Of a DNA stretch of 64,000 nucleotides, positions 10,325-21,108 are shown one piece after another. The notes beneath the pieces were generated by a model. That model had not been told where the DNA came from, searched no databases, and saw only the letters and a list, made by a program, of their open reading frames with translations. The stretch is from Testudinibacter aquarius. Lineage in GTDB: Bacteria; Pseudomonadota; Gammaproteobacteria; Enterobacterales; Pasteurellaceae. The translations under genes were made by a program, and so were the position numbers. Position 1 is the stretch's first letter; the number at the start of each line of letters is the position of its first letter. The stretch covers positions 1 through 64,000 of the forward strand of contig NZ_SMCP01000006.1 in NCBI RefSeq assembly GCF_004342725.1. The letters run 5' to 3'.

Positions 10325-11482
10325 ATGAGTAAATATAGATTGGTGTTTTTACTGATGTTGTGCATGAGCCAATTTGCCAACGCGGTTAGCGTTCAATCAG
10401 TGCAGTTACCGAATAGTGCAGCGATTGCTAATATTGCCTTTGAAGAATCGGTCGGCTTGCTGGCAATCACGCAGCAGGGCGAATTATGGCAGCAGCAAGT
10501 GGATTGGCAATTGCTGAGTCATGATGTTGCGTCGGATAGCCCACTAGTTGCTGGATTTCAAAAAATTGCCTTTACCGATAAGCAACGGCATTTTCAATTG
10601 ATTAGTCAAGGAAGGCTGCAATCATCAAGTATTAAAATTAGCCCACACTCCGGTTTTGTGCCGTTGGCATTGGCGACAATTGCCGTGGTTGAGCAGGACG
10701 GCAAGGCGCATATTGCCAGAATAGAGGCACAACCTGAATTGAAGGTTGTTGCAATACGCCAGGATTTTACAGTGTTGCCTGATTTAAATCCGCTGTCGCT
10801 TGAGTTGAATCATAACGGTAAGCATATTGCTGTGTTGGCAAAACCGACAAAGCAATATGCGCACGGCGTATTGGGAGATGGTTGGGAAGCGAAGCAAGTG
10901 CGGTATTTGGAACGGCACGATTTACGTGATTTAGCTGCACCCTTGATCTTAAATGAGATTGATGTGATTGAAGATAATGCACCGATTGCTGCGTATTATC
11001 AACAAAAAAACGCCATTGCAACCACCATTTCCAATGGGCAGGAAGGGGCTAGGGCTGCGTTGATTACTCTTGAGAATAATGCGCTGGTCGTGGCGGCACA
11101 AAGCAAACCGATTGGACAAGCGTACCGCTGGTTGTCGCTAATCAGCGCTCGGCAACAGCTGTTTTCAGTGGTTAAACCGCACTTATCGGGCACATTGACC
11201 GCATACGATACCAGCAAAGCAACGTTACCACAGAGTAAGTTGGCTCAAGGAGTGAGCAATCACAAAATCGGATCTTATCAGCGTAATATCAGCTTGGTCA
11301 TGCACAACCAGATTGTTTTGCCGAGTGCAAATTTTCGTGAATTGAAAATGTGGGATCTAACACAAAATCGTTTTAGAGATGACAAGTTGGTATTTAACGC
11401 CGACATTGTAAAATTGGTGCAGTTTAAACAGGATTTTCTGGTGTTACTGCGTAATGGCGAGTTGCATCAGGTTTCATTTTAG
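10325..11482 (+). CDS. Uncharacterised exported protein
   Basis: A 385-residue protein I do not recognise. The first ~20 residues ([17 protein letters not shown]) form a signal peptide ending ANA, so the mature protein is probably periplasmic. The rest is rich in short strand-turn-strand units such as [25 protein letters not shown] and [12 protein letters not shown], which suggests a beta-propeller fold. It lies 8 bp after nudB and 29 bp before yebC, on the same strand, so it is part of the same unit. No catalytic motif is visible. Confidence 0.7.
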   Translation: MSKYRLVFLLMLCMSQFANAVSVQSVQLPNSAAIANIAFEESVGLLAITQQGELWQQQVDWQLLSHDVASDSPLVAGFQKIAFTDKQRHFQLISQGRLQSSSIKISPHSGFVPLALATIAVVEQDGKAHIARIEAQPELKVVAIRQDFTVLPDLNPLSLELNHNGKHIAVLAKPTKQYAHGVLGDGWEAKQVRYLERHDLRDLAAPLILNEIDVIEDNAPIAAYYQQKNAIATTISNGQEGARAALITLENNALVVAAQSKPIGQAYRWLSLISARQQLFSVVKPHLSGTLTAYDTSKATLPQSKLAQGVSNHKIGSYQRNISLVMHNQIVLPSANFRELKMWDLTQNRFRDDKLVFNADIVKLVQFKQDFLVLLRNGELHQVSF

Positions 11483-11511
11483 TCAAAAACAAAAATAAGA
11501 GGAAATTGAAT

Positions 11512-12252
11512 ATGGCAGGGCATAGTAAATGGGCGAATATTAAACATCGTAAAGCAGCGCAAGATGCGCAGCGCGGTAAAATTTTTACCAAATTAATCCG
11601 TGAATTGGTTACCGCCGCCAAAATCGGCGGTGGCGATGCGGCAGCAAACCCGCGTTTGCGTGCGGCGGTGGATAAAGCCTTAGCCAGTAATATGACCCGT
11701 GATACCATTAACCGTGCGATTGAACGTGGCGTGGGCGGTGGCGATGATACCAATATGGAAACCCGCGTGTATGAAGGCTATGGTCCGGGCGGCACGGCGG
11801 TGATGGTGGAGTGTTTGAGCGATAACGCCAACCGCACCATTTCGCAAGTACGCCCGAGTTTCACCAAGTGCGGTGGCAACTTAGGCACGGAAGGCTCGGT
11901 CGGTTATCTGTTCACGAAAAAAGGCTTGATTTTAATTGCGCAAGGCGATGAAGATGCGCTGATGGAAGCGGCAATCGAAGCCGGTGCTGACGATGTGCAA
12001 CCGCAAGATGACGGCAGTTTCGAAATTTATACCGCTTGGGAAGAGTTGGGCACAGTGCGCGACGGCATTGAAGCGGCAGGTTTTAAAATTGAAAGTGCCG
12101 AAGTGTCGATGATTCCGTCCACTACGGTGGATTTAGATGCTGAAGCCGCGCCCAAATTGCTACGCTTGATTGATATGCTGGAAGAGTGTGATGATGTACA
12201 AAACGTATATCACAACGGCGATATCAGCGACGAAGTGGCGGCGTTGTTGTAG
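11512..12252 (+). CDS. yebC: YebC/PmpR-family protein
   Basis: A 246-residue cytosolic protein of the conserved YebC/PmpR family, reported as transcriptional regulators and more recently as translation factors for difficult peptide sequences. It begins [18 protein letters not shown], the family hallmark, then [18 protein letters not shown] and [14 protein letters not shown]. The ATG at 11512 with GAGGAAA upstream is chosen over a TTG two codons earlier. The gene ends at a strong terminator, after which foreign restriction genes begin. Confidence 0.95.
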   Translation: MAGHSKWANIKHRKAAQDAQRGKIFTKLIRELVTAAKIGGGDAAANPRLRAAVDKALASNMTRDTINRAIERGVGGGDDTNMETRVYEGYGPGGTAVMVECLSDNANRTISQVRPSFTKCGGNLGTEGSVGYLFTKKGLILIAQGDEDALMEAAIEAGADDVQPQDDGSFEIYTAWEELGTVRDGIEAAGFKIESAEVSMIPSTTVDLDAEAAPKLLRLIDMLEECDDVQNVYHNGDISDEVAALL

Positions 12253-12284
12253 TTTAGATTTATTTTTTACTGTAATAATTAAAT

Positions 12285-12306
12285 AATGCCCTGAAATCAG
12301 GGCATT
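12285..12306 (+). terminator. Terminator after yebC
   Basis: AATGCCCTGA and TCAGGGCATT form a 10-bp stem with a tight loop, 32 bp after the yebC stop codon. There is no long T-run. It separates the housekeeping unit from the restriction-modification genes. Confidence 0.6.
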
Positions 12307-12323
12307 GCTATATGGAGAAAAAT

Positions 12324-13184
12324 ATGGCAAATATTATTAATGCAATCATTAATTTAGTCAGAGAACCACAATTTAGATTGCGTGAATATGCAACAGGTCG
12401 AAATCGTGCAAATAATATGGGGGAATCTTTAGAAGAATATATTAAAGATTTATTTGCTGATACGGTAAATGAAAATAACGAACAGATAAGAACTGAAAAA
12501 ATTTCTTCAACTTTCAGTTATTTAGGTAATCAAAATAATCCTCCAGATATGATTTTAAAGCAAGGTGATGCAATTGAAGTGAAAAAAATTGAGTTGCCTA
12601 ATTCAAGTCTAGCGTTAAATAGTAGTTATCCAAAAGCAAAACTATTTTCTTCAAATCCAATGCTTAAGAAAGCTTGTCGTGAATGTGATGGTGGTAATTG
12701 GATTGAAAAAGATATGATTTATAGCGTTGGTGTAGTTGATAATGATAAATTAACCGCTTTATGTTTCGTTTATGGTGATGATTATTGTGCTACACAAGAT
12801 GTTTATGAACAAATTAAAATGTATATAAAAAAAGGTATCACTCAAATTGAAGATGTTGAATTTTCTGAAACTAAGGAATTGGGTCGAGTAAATAAAGTGG
12901 ATCCATTAGGAATTACCTATCTAAGAATTAGAGGCATGTGGGGGATTGAAAACCCATTTACGGTTTTCAACTATATTTATACTAGAAATCCTAATTGCTC
13001 CTTTAATTTTATGGCAATTATTAATGATGAGAAGTTCAATTCACTAGAAAATAAATCTGATTTATTTTCTAGTGCGGAGAAAAATAATTCATTGGTTATT
13101 AATGATATTAAGATTAAAGATCCTAATAATCCAGCTAAACTAAAAAATGCGAAGCTAATTACCTTCTTATATAGTGAGGAATGA
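12324..13184 (+). CDS. Type II restriction endonuclease, NgoPII family (predicted GGCC)
   Basis: A 286-residue protein closely resembling R.NgoPII, which recognises GGCC. Shared landmarks as I recall them: [27 protein letters not shown] near residues 28-45, [20 protein letters not shown] near 75-95 (the D...EVKK nuclease core), [22 protein letters not shown]. The ATG at 12324 with GGAG upstream is preferred to 12312. Low GC and the lack of uptake signals set it apart from its neighbours, suggesting recent acquisition. Its stop overlaps the methyltransferase start. Confidence 0.92.
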   Translation: MANIINAIINLVREPQFRLREYATGRNRANNMGESLEEYIKDLFADTVNENNEQIRTEKISSTFSYLGNQNNPPDMILKQGDAIEVKKIELPNSSLALNSSYPKAKLFSSNPMLKKACRECDGGNWIEKDMIYSVGVVDNDKLTALCFVYGDDYCATQDVYEQIKMYIKKGITQIEDVEFSETKELGRVNKVDPLGITYLRIRGMWGIENPFTVFNYIYTRNPNCSFNFMAIINDEKFNSLENKSDLFSSAEKNNSLVINDIKIKDPNNPAKLKNAKLITFLYSEE

Positions 13185-14161
13185 TGAATATTATTAGTTT
13201 ATTTTCTGGTGCGGGCGGCTTAGATTTAGGTTTTGAGCAGGCTGGCTTTAAAATTATCTTTGCAAATGAGTATGATAAAACAATTTGGGCTACTTATAAA
13301 AAAAATCACTCGGCTTATTTAGATACCCGAGATATTAGAAAAATATTATCAAATGATATTCCAGATTGTGATGGTGTTATTGGCGGTCCACCCTGTCAAT
13401 CTTGGTCTGAAGCAGGATCATTAAAAGGTATTAATGATCTTCGAGGACAATTATTTTTTGATTACATTCGTATCATTCGAGAAAAGCAACCTAAATTTTT
13501 TCTAGCTGAAAATGTAGTTGGAATGATGTCTAAAAGGCATGAGATGGCAGTTGAGACTATCAAAAAAATGTTTATTGAGTGTGGCTATAATCTTACGGTT
13601 AATTTAGTTAATGTATCTGATTATGGTATCCCACAAGATAGAAAGCGTGTTTTTTATATTGGTATAAGAAAAGACCTAAATAAAAATTTCAAATTTCCAG
13701 TAAATAAGCCTATAAAAAGAACATTGAAAGACAGTATTTTTGATTTAAAGGATAGTGCTAAACCAGCACAAGCTAAAAATAAAGCTAATCAAAATTTGAA
13801 AATACTAAATCATGAATACTTTGAGGGTGGTTTCTCGACTATTTTTATGAGTAGAAATAGGGTTCGCCAATGGGAGGAATTCGGTTTTACTGTTCAGGCT
13901 AGTGGGCGACAAGCACAATTACACCCACAAGCACCGATAATGCCCAAGATCGATAAAAATAAGCATATTTTTGCTGAGGGATACGAATATTTGTATCGAA
14001 GAATGACAGTTCGTGAATGTGCGAGAATCCAAACATTTCCAGATGATTTTGAATTCATTTATGATAGTGTAGATACTGGTTATAAAATGGTGGGCAATGC
14101 TGTTCCAGTCGAAATGGCAAAAATTATTGCAAGCAGTATAAAAGAGCAAATTTTTCTATGA
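13184..14161 (+). CDS. DNA cytosine-5 methyltransferase, HaeIII/NgoPII type (predicted GGCC)
   Basis: A 325-residue C5-cytosine methyltransferase that should protect GGCC sites. Motif I is [16 protein letters not shown] (2-17), motif IV is [10 protein letters not shown] with the catalytic Cys at ~71, motif VI is AENV (108-111), motif VIII is [10 protein letters not shown], and motif X is [11 protein letters not shown]. The segment [19 protein letters not shown] corresponds to the M.HaeIII recognition region. The second ATG (13184) fits the family start. The stop codon overlaps the ruvC start by 4 bases, an insertion junction that couples ruvC to a foreign gene. Confidence 0.95.
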   Translation: MNIISLFSGAGGLDLGFEQAGFKIIFANEYDKTIWATYKKNHSAYLDTRDIRKILSNDIPDCDGVIGGPPCQSWSEAGSLKGINDLRGQLFFDYIRIIREKQPKFFLAENVVGMMSKRHEMAVETIKKMFIECGYNLTVNLVNVSDYGIPQDRKRVFYIGIRKDLNKNFKFPVNKPIKRTLKDSIFDLKDSAKPAQAKNKANQNLKILNHEYFEGGFSTIFMSRNRVRQWEEFGFTVQASGRQAQLHPQAPIMPKIDKNKHIFAEGYEYLYRRMTVRECARIQTFPDDFEFIYDSVDTGYKMVGNAVPVEMAKIIASSIKEQIFL

Positions 14162-14736
14162 CAATCATTCTAGGCATTGACCCCGGTTCGCGTGTCACCG
14201 GATACGGTGTGATTCGGCAGAACGGGCGCAAGTTGGAATATCTGGGCAGTGGCGCGATCCGTACTGCGGTGGAGGATTTGCCGACCCGCTTGAAGCGGAT
14301 TTATGCCGGTGTCAGCGAAATTATCACCCAGTTTCAGCCGCAAATGTTTGCGATTGAGCAGGTGTTTATGGCGAAAAATCCTGATTCCGCCTTGAAACTG
14401 GGACAAGCGCGCGGCGTGGCAATTGTTTGCGCCACCAATTTTGATCTGCCGGTATTTGAATATGCGGCACGTTTGGTCAAACAAACCGTGGTCGGCAGCG
14501 GTTCTGCGGATAAAGTCCAAGTGCAGCATATGGTGACCCGCATTCTGAATTTATCGGCTGAACCACAGGCGGACGCCGCCGATGCGCTGGCGATTGCCAT
14601 TACTCATGCACACAGCTTGCAGCACTCTCTTCAAATCGGAAAAACAGCCAATACCGCACTTAAAATGGAAAAGAGCGGTTTAATTCTCCAAGCGCGTTAT
14701 AGTCGTGGGCGCTTTCGTTTAAAAGCAGAAAAATAA
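14158..14736 (+). CDS. ruvC: Holliday junction resolvase RuvC
   Basis: A 192-residue endonuclease that cuts Holliday junctions moved by RuvAB. Its four acidic catalytic residues are visible: D8 in GIDPGS, E67 in AIEQVF, D139 and D142 in QADAADALA. The ATG overlaps the methyltransferase stop (ATGA), and no strong ribosome site is seen, so translation may depend on coupling. First gene of ruvCAB; the last ~20 residues are basic. Confidence 0.97.
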   Translation: MTIILGIDPGSRVTGYGVIRQNGRKLEYLGSGAIRTAVEDLPTRLKRIYAGVSEIITQFQPQMFAIEQVFMAKNPDSALKLGQARGVAIVCATNFDLPVFEYAARLVKQTVVGSGSADKVQVQHMVTRILNLSAEPQADAADALAIAITHAHSLQHSLQIGKTANTALKMEKSGLILQARYSRGRFRLKAEK

Positions 14737-14808
14737 CTGGTTATTTATACAGTTTTATTTTATGCTAAGCACATTGCATTCTTTTCAGTAGCAAAGAGAA
14801 AATTCACT

Positions 14809-15420
14809 ATGATTGGACGTTTACAGGGAACGATTATCGAAAAACAACCGCCGGAAATTTTACTGGATGTGCAGGGGGTCGGCTATGAGCTGCTGTTGCC
14901 GATGACTAGTTTTTATAATTTGCCGGAAATCAATGACAGTGCAATATTGTTTACCCATCTGGTGGTGCGTGAAGATGCGCATCTGCTGTTTGGTTTTGCC
15001 ACTAAGCAAGACCGCACTTTGTTCCGGGAATTGATTAAAACCAATGGCGTCGGGCCGAAACTTGCGCTGGCAATTCTCTCAGCGATGTCGGTTGATGAGT
15101 TTGCATTTGCGATCGAGCGGGAAGAGTTGTCTAAACTGGTGAAAATCCCCGGTGTCGGCAAAAAAACCGCAGAGCGGTTATTGGTTGAATTAAAAGGTAA
15201 ATTTGCCAATATGCCGAAGGCTGATTTCTTTGTTAAAATGCCGAACGGTAGCCATCATGATCTGGATTTGAGCACGCCGAATTATGAAGATGATGCGGTA
15301 GCGGCACTGGTGGCGTTAGGTTATAAAGCCTTGGATGCAGAAAAAATGGTGAAACGGGTTGCCAAACCGGAACTGACAAGCGAACAATTGATTCGTGAAG
15401 CGTTAAAAGCGGCGCTATAA
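14809..15420 (+). CDS. ruvA: Holliday junction helicase subunit RuvA
   Basis: A 203-residue DNA-binding subunit that holds the four-way junction for RuvB. It begins [12 protein letters not shown] (OB-fold), then has helix-hairpin-helix motifs around [15 protein letters not shown] and [18 protein letters not shown] near residues 80-128, and the C-terminal domain III ([13 protein letters not shown]) that contacts RuvB. It is separated from ruvC by 72 bp and from ruvB by 21 bp. Confidence 0.97.
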   Translation: MIGRLQGTIIEKQPPEILLDVQGVGYELLLPMTSFYNLPEINDSAILFTHLVVREDAHLLFGFATKQDRTLFRELIKTNGVGPKLALAILSAMSVDEFAFAIEREELSKLVKIPGVGKKTAERLLVELKGKFANMPKADFFVKMPNGSHHDLDLSTPNYEDDAVAALVALGYKALDAEKMVKRVAKPELTSEQLIREALKAAL

Positions 15421-15441
15421 AACAGAAGAGAAAAGAGCGGT

Positions 15442-16446
15442 ATGATTGAAGCAGATCGAATTATCAGTGCGGCAGAAATCGGTGAAGAAGATGTTCTTGA
15501 TCGTGCGATTCGCCCTAAATTATTGCAAGATTATGTCGGGCAGAATGCGGTGCGTGAGCAGATGGATATCTTCATCCGAGCGGCAAAACTGCGCAAAGAT
15601 GCGCTGGATCACCTGCTGATTTTTGGCCCGCCGGGATTGGGGAAAACCACGCTTGCCAATATTATTGCCAATGAAATGGGGGTGAATATCCGCACGACCT
15701 CAGGTCCGGTGTTGGAAAAGGCCGGGGATTTGGCGGCGATGCTGACTAATCTTGAAGCCCATGATGTGCTGTTTATTGATGAAATTCACCGACTTTCACC
15801 GGCAATTGAAGAAGTGTTGTATCCGGCAATGGAAGATTACCAACTGGATATTATGATCGGCGAAGGGCCGGCGGCACGCTCGATTAAATTGGATTTACCA
15901 CCGTTCACCCTTGTCGGCGCAACGACACGCGCCGGTTCATTGACTTCACCGCTGCGTGATCGTTTCGGGATCGTACAACGTTTGGAGTTTTATTCGGTGG
16001 AAGATTTGACCTCGATCGTGACGCGCAGCGCCAATTGCTTAAATTTGCGGATTGAAGAGGGAGCTGCTTTGGAAGTTGCTCGCCGTTCACGCGGTACTCC
16101 GCGTATTGCCAACCGTTTGCTGCGTCGGGTGCGTGATTATGCCGATGTAAAAAACAGTGGTTTGATTAGTATTGAAATTGCTTGCTCGGCACTGAAGATG
16201 TTGGATATTGATGCCAAGGGTTTTGATTATATGGATCGTAAACTATTAAGTGCGGTGGTGGAGCGCTTTGACGGCGGTCCGGTCGGTTTAGACAGCTTGG
16301 CGGCGGCTATCGGTGAAGAACGGGAAACAATTGAAGATGTATTAGAACCGTATTTGATTCAGCAAGGGTATTTACAGCGTACGCCACGTGGACGGATCGC
16401 AACCTCAAAAACTTATCTACATTTGGGCTTGGATTCCCGTATTTAG
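15442..16446 (+). CDS. ruvB: Holliday junction branch-migration ATPase RuvB
   Basis: A 334-residue AAA+ ATPase that forms hexamers and drives branch migration with RuvA. Walker A is [10 protein letters not shown] near residues 61-70, Walker [10 protein letters not shown] near 110-118, sensor I ATTRAGSL and the arginine-finger region SPLRDRFG; the C-terminal winged-helix domain ends [13 protein letters not shown]. Full length for the family. Confidence 0.98.
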   Translation: MIEADRIISAAEIGEEDVLDRAIRPKLLQDYVGQNAVREQMDIFIRAAKLRKDALDHLLIFGPPGLGKTTLANIIANEMGVNIRTTSGPVLEKAGDLAAMLTNLEAHDVLFIDEIHRLSPAIEEVLYPAMEDYQLDIMIGEGPAARSIKLDLPPFTLVGATTRAGSLTSPLRDRFGIVQRLEFYSVEDLTSIVTRSANCLNLRIEEGAALEVARRSRGTPRIANRLLRRVRDYADVKNSGLISIEIACSALKMLDIDAKGFDYMDRKLLSAVVERFDGGPVGLDSLAAAIGEERETIEDVLEPYLIQQGYLQRTPRGRIATSKTYLHLGLDSRI

Positions 16447-16479
16447 TGAGTAAATAAGTTTTTATAAGAGAATGAGTGG

Positions 16480-16791
16480 TTAAGGTTGAATTTGTTGATT
16501 CTTGATGTTGTTCAGTGCAACCAAGCCTTTGTCACAGCTTTTGATCTGTACTTCACGTTCTAAAGCTAAGATTTGTTTTTTACTTTGTGAGAGTTTGTTT
16601 TTGATATTGGCGAACTGGGTGTGAGTGCCCGGTTGTTTTTCCGCTTCTTTGATCAGTTGCTCGGTTTCGGTAAAGAGTTGGTTACATTGCTGCGGAATAC
16701 TGCTTGTTATGGGGGTGCTGGTAGAGGTATTGGCTGAGGCAGCACCGATGAGTAATGCCAGAGCAGCAGAAGCAACAATTTTTTTTAACAT
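16480..16791 (-). CDS. Small exported protein, possibly DUF5339-like
   Basis: A 103-residue protein with a signal peptide (LKKIVASAALALLIGAASA) and a mature part rich in Lys, Gln and Glu that should be helical: CNQLFTETEQLIKEAEKQ and LSQSKKQILALEREV. Two cysteines (in QQCNQLF and IKSCDKG) could form a disulfide. It resembles small DUF5339-type periplasmic proteins of Pasteurellaceae, but I am not certain. AAGGAAA directly precedes the ATG at 16791; an in-frame upstream extension is not supported. Confidence 0.65.
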   Translation of the reverse strand: MLKKIVASAALALLIGAASANTSTSTPITSSIPQQCNQLFTETEQLIKEAEKQPGTHTQFANIKNKLSQSKKQILALEREVQIKSCDKGLVALNNIKNQQIQP

Positions 16792-17306
16792 TTCCTTTTC
16801 CTTCGATGAAAAATACAAAAACAACGAGACAACATTGGCGCTATCGATACATTTATCAGCCTTGATAATTTTGCCTGCGAAAAATCTTTCCACAAAATAG
16901 CAAAAGAATAAAACGATGTCTATAAAAGCAACGAAAATATTTGTTTTATGTGTAGAATGTCCGACTAAATTTATAGGGTATGTGTATAAAAAATAGCAAT
17001 ATTTTCAATAAATTGATTTAAGTCAAAATGAGGTGGTCCGTGAATAGAGTGATTTTTTGAGATATGTTCAAAAATGTGACGGGAATATTAATTTTTCTGT
17101 TTTTAATACTCGCATTACAGAGTATTATAGGCAGGCATAAATTTAGCTTATTTAAAGATTTATCTAGATTGTGTCAATTTGGCTGGTTTGGATAAGTGTT
17201 TTGAGTAAGTTAACTTTATTAACATCAGGAATATTTGTCGGATGTTTGGGGTGATTACGAATGTAATCAATGTCAGAGAAACTTGTAGTATATACAAGGA
17301 GTTGAG
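16792..17306. other. Divergent intergenic region upstream of cydA
   Basis: No gene is supported here. This AT-rich stretch should carry the promoters of the small exported protein (leftward) and of the cyd operon (rightward), and includes an FNR-like site at 17013-17026. AAGGAG before 17307 is the cydA ribosome site. Confidence 0.5.
17013..17026. promoter_or_regulatory. FNR-like binding site upstream of cydAB
   Basis: TTGATTTAAGTCAA matches the FNR consensus TTGATNNNNATCAA at 9 of 10 defined positions. It lies about 280 bp upstream of cydA. Control of cytochrome bd by FNR and ArcA under low oxygen is well known in enterobacteria; its use here is inferred. Confidence 0.55.
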
Positions 17307-18857
17307 ATGTTAGATATTGTTGAACTCTCGAGATTGCAGTTTGCGTTAACTGCGCTATATCACTTTTTGTTTGTACCACTTACTTTAGGCCTTTCCTTTA
17401 TTCTGGTGATAATGGAAACCTTGTATGTGGTTACCGGCAAAGAAGTGTATAAAGATATGACCAAATTTTGGGGTAAATTATTTGGTATCAATTTCGCCTT
17501 AGGGGTAACAACCGGGATAACAATGGAATTCCAGTTTGGTACCAACTGGTCGTACTATTCACATTACGTTGGCGATATCTTCGGTGCGCCTTTGGCTATT
17601 GAAGCGTTATTGGCTTTCTTTATGGAATCGACTTTTGTCGGCTTGTTCTTCTTCGGATGGGACAGATTGTCAAAAGGCAAACATTTGATGGCGACTTATT
17701 TGGTTGCATTCGGCTCCAATTTGTCGGCGATGTGGATTCTGGTAGCAAACGGTTGGATGCAAAATCCGATTGGATCTGAATTTAATTTTGAAACCATGCG
17801 AATGGAAATGACCAGCTTCTTGGATTTGTGGTTGAATCCTGTGGCACAAAGTAAATTCTTGCATACCTTGTCTGCGGGTTATGTTTGTGGCGCTATTTTT
17901 GTATTGTCCATCAGTTCTTACTACCTGTTAAAAGGTCGTGATATTGGTTTTGCAAAACGCTCTTTCTCCGTTGCTGCGTCTTTCGGCATTATTGCTATTT
18001 TCTCCGTCTTGCTGATGGGGGATGAATCCGGTTATGAAATCGGACAAGCACAGCCGGTGAAATTGGCTGCGATGGAAGGGGAATGGCATACTTCACCTGC
18101 GCCTGCTGATTGGAATATGGTGATTATCCCTAACGAAGCGGAAATGAAAAATGACTTTGCAATCCAAATTCCTTATGTTGCGGGGATTATTGCAACGCGT
18201 TCTTTAACCAAAGAAATTACCGGTTTAACCGAGCTGAAAGCTATTAATGAAAAGCGTGTTCGTAATGGTATTATGGCCTATGATTTATTGCAGAAATTGC
18301 GTAGTGGTAGTGCCAGTGAAGCGGATAAAGAGTTGTTTAAAGTTTACCAAAAAGATCTAGGATTTGGCTTATTGTTAAAACCATATACTGAAAATGTGGT
18401 CGATGCAACAGAAGCGCAAATTCAGCAGGCTGCTGCGGATACGATACCTAAAGTGGGACCAACATTCTGGTCATTCCGTGTCATGATGTTGGCCGGTGGT
18501 TTAATGTTACTGTTATTGATTGGTGCATTTGCTCAAACTGCACGCAAAACAATCGGTTCTAAACCTTGGTTCTCAAAAGCACTCCTGTTTGCTTTACCGT
18601 TGCCATGGATTGCAATTGAAAGTGGCTGGTTCTTGGCGGAATATGGTCGTCAACCTTGGGCAATTTATGAAATGTTGCCGGTCGGCGTGGCAAATTCTGC
18701 TTTGACAACCGGTGATCTATGGTTCTCAATCATTTTAATCTGTGCGTTATACACGATTTTCTTGATTGCAGAAATGTATCTGATGTTCAAATATGGACGT
18801 TTGGGACCAAGTTCATTGAAAACCGGTCGCTACCATTTTGAACAAACAGCAAGATAA
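17307..18857 (+). CDS. cydA: Cytochrome bd ubiquinol oxidase subunit I
   Basis: A 516-residue multi-pass membrane protein, the quinol-oxidising subunit of the high-affinity terminal oxidase. It begins [30 protein letters not shown] with the haem b595 ligand His in the first helix. Helical segments carry conserved [20 protein letters not shown] and [14 protein letters not shown]; the periplasmic Q-loop lies around residues 255-330. The C-terminal part includes [11 protein letters not shown], typical of CydA. First gene of cydABX-ybgE. Confidence 0.98.
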   Translation: MLDIVELSRLQFALTALYHFLFVPLTLGLSFILVIMETLYVVTGKEVYKDMTKFWGKLFGINFALGVTTGITMEFQFGTNWSYYSHYVGDIFGAPLAIEALLAFFMESTFVGLFFFGWDRLSKGKHLMATYLVAFGSNLSAMWILVANGWMQNPIGSEFNFETMRMEMTSFLDLWLNPVAQSKFLHTLSAGYVCGAIFVLSISSYYLLKGRDIGFAKRSFSVAASFGIIAIFSVLLMGDESGYEIGQAQPVKLAAMEGEWHTSPAPADWNMVIIPNEAEMKNDFAIQIPYVAGIIATRSLTKEITGLTELKAINEKRVRNGIMAYDLLQKLRSGSASEADKELFKVYQKDLGFGLLLKPYTENVVDATEAQIQQAAADTIPKVGPTFWSFRVMMLAGGLMLLLLIGAFAQTARKTIGSKPWFSKALLFALPLPWIAIESGWFLAEYGRQPWAIYEMLPVGVANSALTTGDLWFSIILICALYTIFLIAEMYLMFKYGRLGPSSLKTGRYHFEQTAR

Positions 18858-18871
18858 TCAGGAGCCTAATC

Positions 18872-20008
18872 ATGATTGACTACGAAATTCTACGCTTTAT
18901 TTGGTGGCTGCTTGTGGGCGTTTTGCTCCTGGGTTTTGCAGTGACCGATGGTTTTGACATGGGGGTTTTGACCCTATTGCCTTTCGCTGGTAAGAAAGAA
19001 GTTGAGAAACGAATTATGATCAACTCGATTGCACCACATTGGGACGGCAACCAAGTCTGGCTATTGACCGCTGGTGGAGCAATGTTTGCTGCTTGGCCGA
19101 TTGTTTATGCGACATCTTTCTCCGGCTTCTATATTGCCATGATTTTGGTGTTAGCCGCACTTTTCTTCAGACCGGTTGGTTTGGAATATCGTGCGAAAAT
19201 TGATAATCCAAAATGGCGTACAGCCTGGGACTGGGGATTATTCCTTGGTGGCTTTGTACCGTCATTGGTATTCGGTGTGGCATTCGGTAACTTATTACAA
19301 GGTGTTCCATTTGAATTTAACGATATTTTACAAGTTAAATATACCGGTTCATTCTTCGGTTTGCTGAATCCATTTGCTTTGCTGTGTGGTTTAATCAGCT
19401 TGTCTATGCTGACAACTCAAGGTGCAGCATGGTTACAAATGAAAACCACTGCCGAATTACGTGATCGCGCACGTATGATCACTCAAGTCGGGGCGTTTGC
19501 AACCGTTATCACTTTTGTGTTGGCTGGGGTATGGTTGTTATTTAAAGATGGTTATATTGTAACCAGCGTTATTGATAAGAGTGGCCCTTCAACGCCGTTG
19601 GGGAAAGAGGTTATCTTGGAAACCGGTGCATGGTTTAACAACTACAGAGAAATGCCGATTCTTTGGGCACTGCCGATTCTTGCGGTTGTTTCTGGCTTAT
19701 TGAACATTGTGTTCTCTAAAGCTAATCGCTCTGGATTTGCATTCCTGTTTTCATCATTGACGATGGCAGGTATCATCTTTACTTGTGGTGTTGCAATGTT
19801 CCCATTCATTATGCCGTCAATTACTCATCCGAATACCAGTTTGCTGATGTGGGATTCTACATCTAGCCACCTGACATTAATGCTGATGTTTGTGCTGGCA
19901 TTAATTTTCGTGGTGATTTTGCTGGCCTATACGATTTGGGCATACGCAAAAATGTTTGGTCGCTTGGATAGCAACTTTATCGAAGAAAACAAAAACTCAC
20001 TATACTAA
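18872..20008 (+). CDS. cydB: Cytochrome bd ubiquinol oxidase subunit II
   Basis: A 378-residue inner-membrane protein, second core subunit of cytochrome bd oxidase. Landmarks: MIDYEILRFIWWLLVGVLL, TDGFDMGV near residues 25-32, and NSIAPHWDGNQVWLLTAGGAMFAAWP near 51-75. It starts 14 bp after cydA with an AGGAG ribosome site. Confidence 0.98.
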   Translation: MIDYEILRFIWWLLVGVLLLGFAVTDGFDMGVLTLLPFAGKKEVEKRIMINSIAPHWDGNQVWLLTAGGAMFAAWPIVYATSFSGFYIAMILVLAALFFRPVGLEYRAKIDNPKWRTAWDWGLFLGGFVPSLVFGVAFGNLLQGVPFEFNDILQVKYTGSFFGLLNPFALLCGLISLSMLTTQGAAWLQMKTTAELRDRARMITQVGAFATVITFVLAGVWLLFKDGYIVTSVIDKSGPSTPLGKEVILETGAWFNNYREMPILWALPILAVVSGLLNIVFSKANRSGFAFLFSSLTMAGIIFTCGVAMFPFIMPSITHPNTSLLMWDSTSSHLTLMLMFVLALIFVVILLAYTIWAYAKMFGRLDSNFIEENKNSLY

Positions 20009-20043
20009 TACAAGTAAAGTAGTACAAGTAAAGAGGAATTATT

Positions 20044-20142
20044 ATGTTTTATATAGCTTGGGTGTTAGGCGTTTTATTAGCGGTTTTCTTCGCGGCTATC
20101 GTTACGATTAGTATTGAAAAAACCGGTAAATTTGATGAGTAA
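20044..20142 (+). CDS. cydX: Cytochrome bd small subunit CydX
   Basis: A 32-residue single-span protein, MFYIAWVLGVLLAVFFAA followed by IVTISIEKTGKFDE. It fits the CydX/YbgT family, which stabilises cytochrome bd. An AGGAA ribosome site precedes the ATG. It lies 35 bp after cydB and 2 bp before ybgE, the expected place. Confidence 0.93.
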   Translation: MFYIAWVLGVLLAVFFAAIVTISIEKTGKFDE

Positions 20143-20144
20143 CT

Positions 20145-20432
20145 ATGATTGATCGACTCTATCAATTGGTAAACAAGGGCTCTTATAGAGCCCTTTCACT
20201 TATCCTTGCCATCGTCTTAATGGGATCTATTTTCCTGAATGCCAAAAAATTTGCGCTGGAATTAGGTGGCCCTTCGCCGCTGTTCACACTATTTTTGATT
20301 TGGGGAACTTCTACATTATGGATTCATGGCATTGGTTTAGAAATTAGAAAAGATCGTTGGAAGGCAATATTTAATCCACTTATTGGTTATTGTGCTGCAG
20401 TAACCGGATTGGTTTACATCTATATTGTTTAA
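20145..20432 (+). CDS. ybgE: Cyd operon protein YbgE
   Basis: A 95-residue membrane protein with about three hydrophobic segments (LSLILAIVLMGSIFL, LFTLFLIWGTSTLWIHGIGL, IGYCAAVTGLVYIYIV). Its position directly after cydX and the GTSTLWIHGIG motif identify YbgE, an accessory gene of the cyd operon with no firmly assigned function. A palindromic uptake-signal pair ends the unit. Confidence 0.85.
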   Translation: MIDRLYQLVNKGSYRALSLILAIVLMGSIFLNAKKFALELGGPSPLFTLFLIWGTSTLWIHGIGLEIRKDRWKAIFNPLIGYCAAVTGLVYIYIV

Positions 20433-20444
20433 TACGGCAACTCA

Positions 20445-20468
20445 AAGTGCGGTTTTAAAACCGCACTT
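20445..20468. terminator. Palindromic uptake-signal pair ending the cyd operon
   Basis: AAGTGCGGTTTT and AAAACCGCACTT form a perfect 24-base palindrome 12 bp after ybgE. This is two uptake signals back to back and is a likely terminator. A 13-base end of the MITE-like repeat (ATCAACAGACCCT) follows at 20547-20559. Confidence 0.65.
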
Positions 20469-20678
20469 CCATTCTTTATTATCATTATATTTTTATTTGT
20501 AACAACAAAGTGCGCCACCTTTGTTGTTTGTGGATAGATAATCTCCATCAACAGACCCTAAGCAAGCCGTCAATATGTTTTATGCGATTAAAAATATAAT
20601 TTGTGATCCAGCTCCCAATCACTAGACAAGTATCAAACAATTCTTGATAATAGCAACTTCGAAAATGGGGAGATAGAA

Positions 20679-21077
20679 ATGACGCAGCAGATGCCAATCA
20701 GAGTTTACTACGAAGATACGGATGCCGGCGGAGTAGTTTATCATGCCCGTTATCTTCATTTTTTTGAAAGGGCTAGAACGGAGTTTTTGCGAGAATTAGG
20801 TTTCGAGCAGCAAAAATTATTGGTTGATTTTCATTTAGCGTTTGTAGTACGCAAAATGCAGATTGATTACCGAACAGCGGCAAAATTAGATGATGCTTTA
20901 GTGGTGGAAACTCAAATCCGACAGCTTAAGCAGGCAAGTATTGTTTTTGAACAGAAATTATTAAGGGAAGATGAATTATTGTCGGAGGCAACTGTCTTAG
21001 TTGCAACGGTAGATTTATCGAAAATGAAACCGATACCGATGCCTGAGGAAATCAGGGCGGTGTTGGCAGCAGAGTAA
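20679..21077 (+). CDS. ybgC: Tol-Pal system acyl-CoA thioesterase YbgC
   Basis: A 132-residue hot-dog fold thioesterase. The motif VYYEDTDAGGVVYHARYLHFFERARTEFLRELG (residues ~8-40) carries the catalytic Asp and the YHARYL signature. It hydrolyses acyl-CoA or acyl-ACP thioesters and is by tradition the first gene of the tol-pal cluster; its link to envelope function is only partly understood. tolQ follows after 31 bp. Confidence 0.93.
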   Translation: MTQQMPIRVYYEDTDAGGVVYHARYLHFFERARTEFLRELGFEQQKLLVDFHLAFVVRKMQIDYRTAAKLDDALVVETQIRQLKQASIVFEQKLLREDELLSEATVLVATVDLSKMKPIPMPEEIRAVLAAE

Positions 21078-21108
21078 ATATTGTAGAACTGACTAATCGG
21101 GGTTATTG

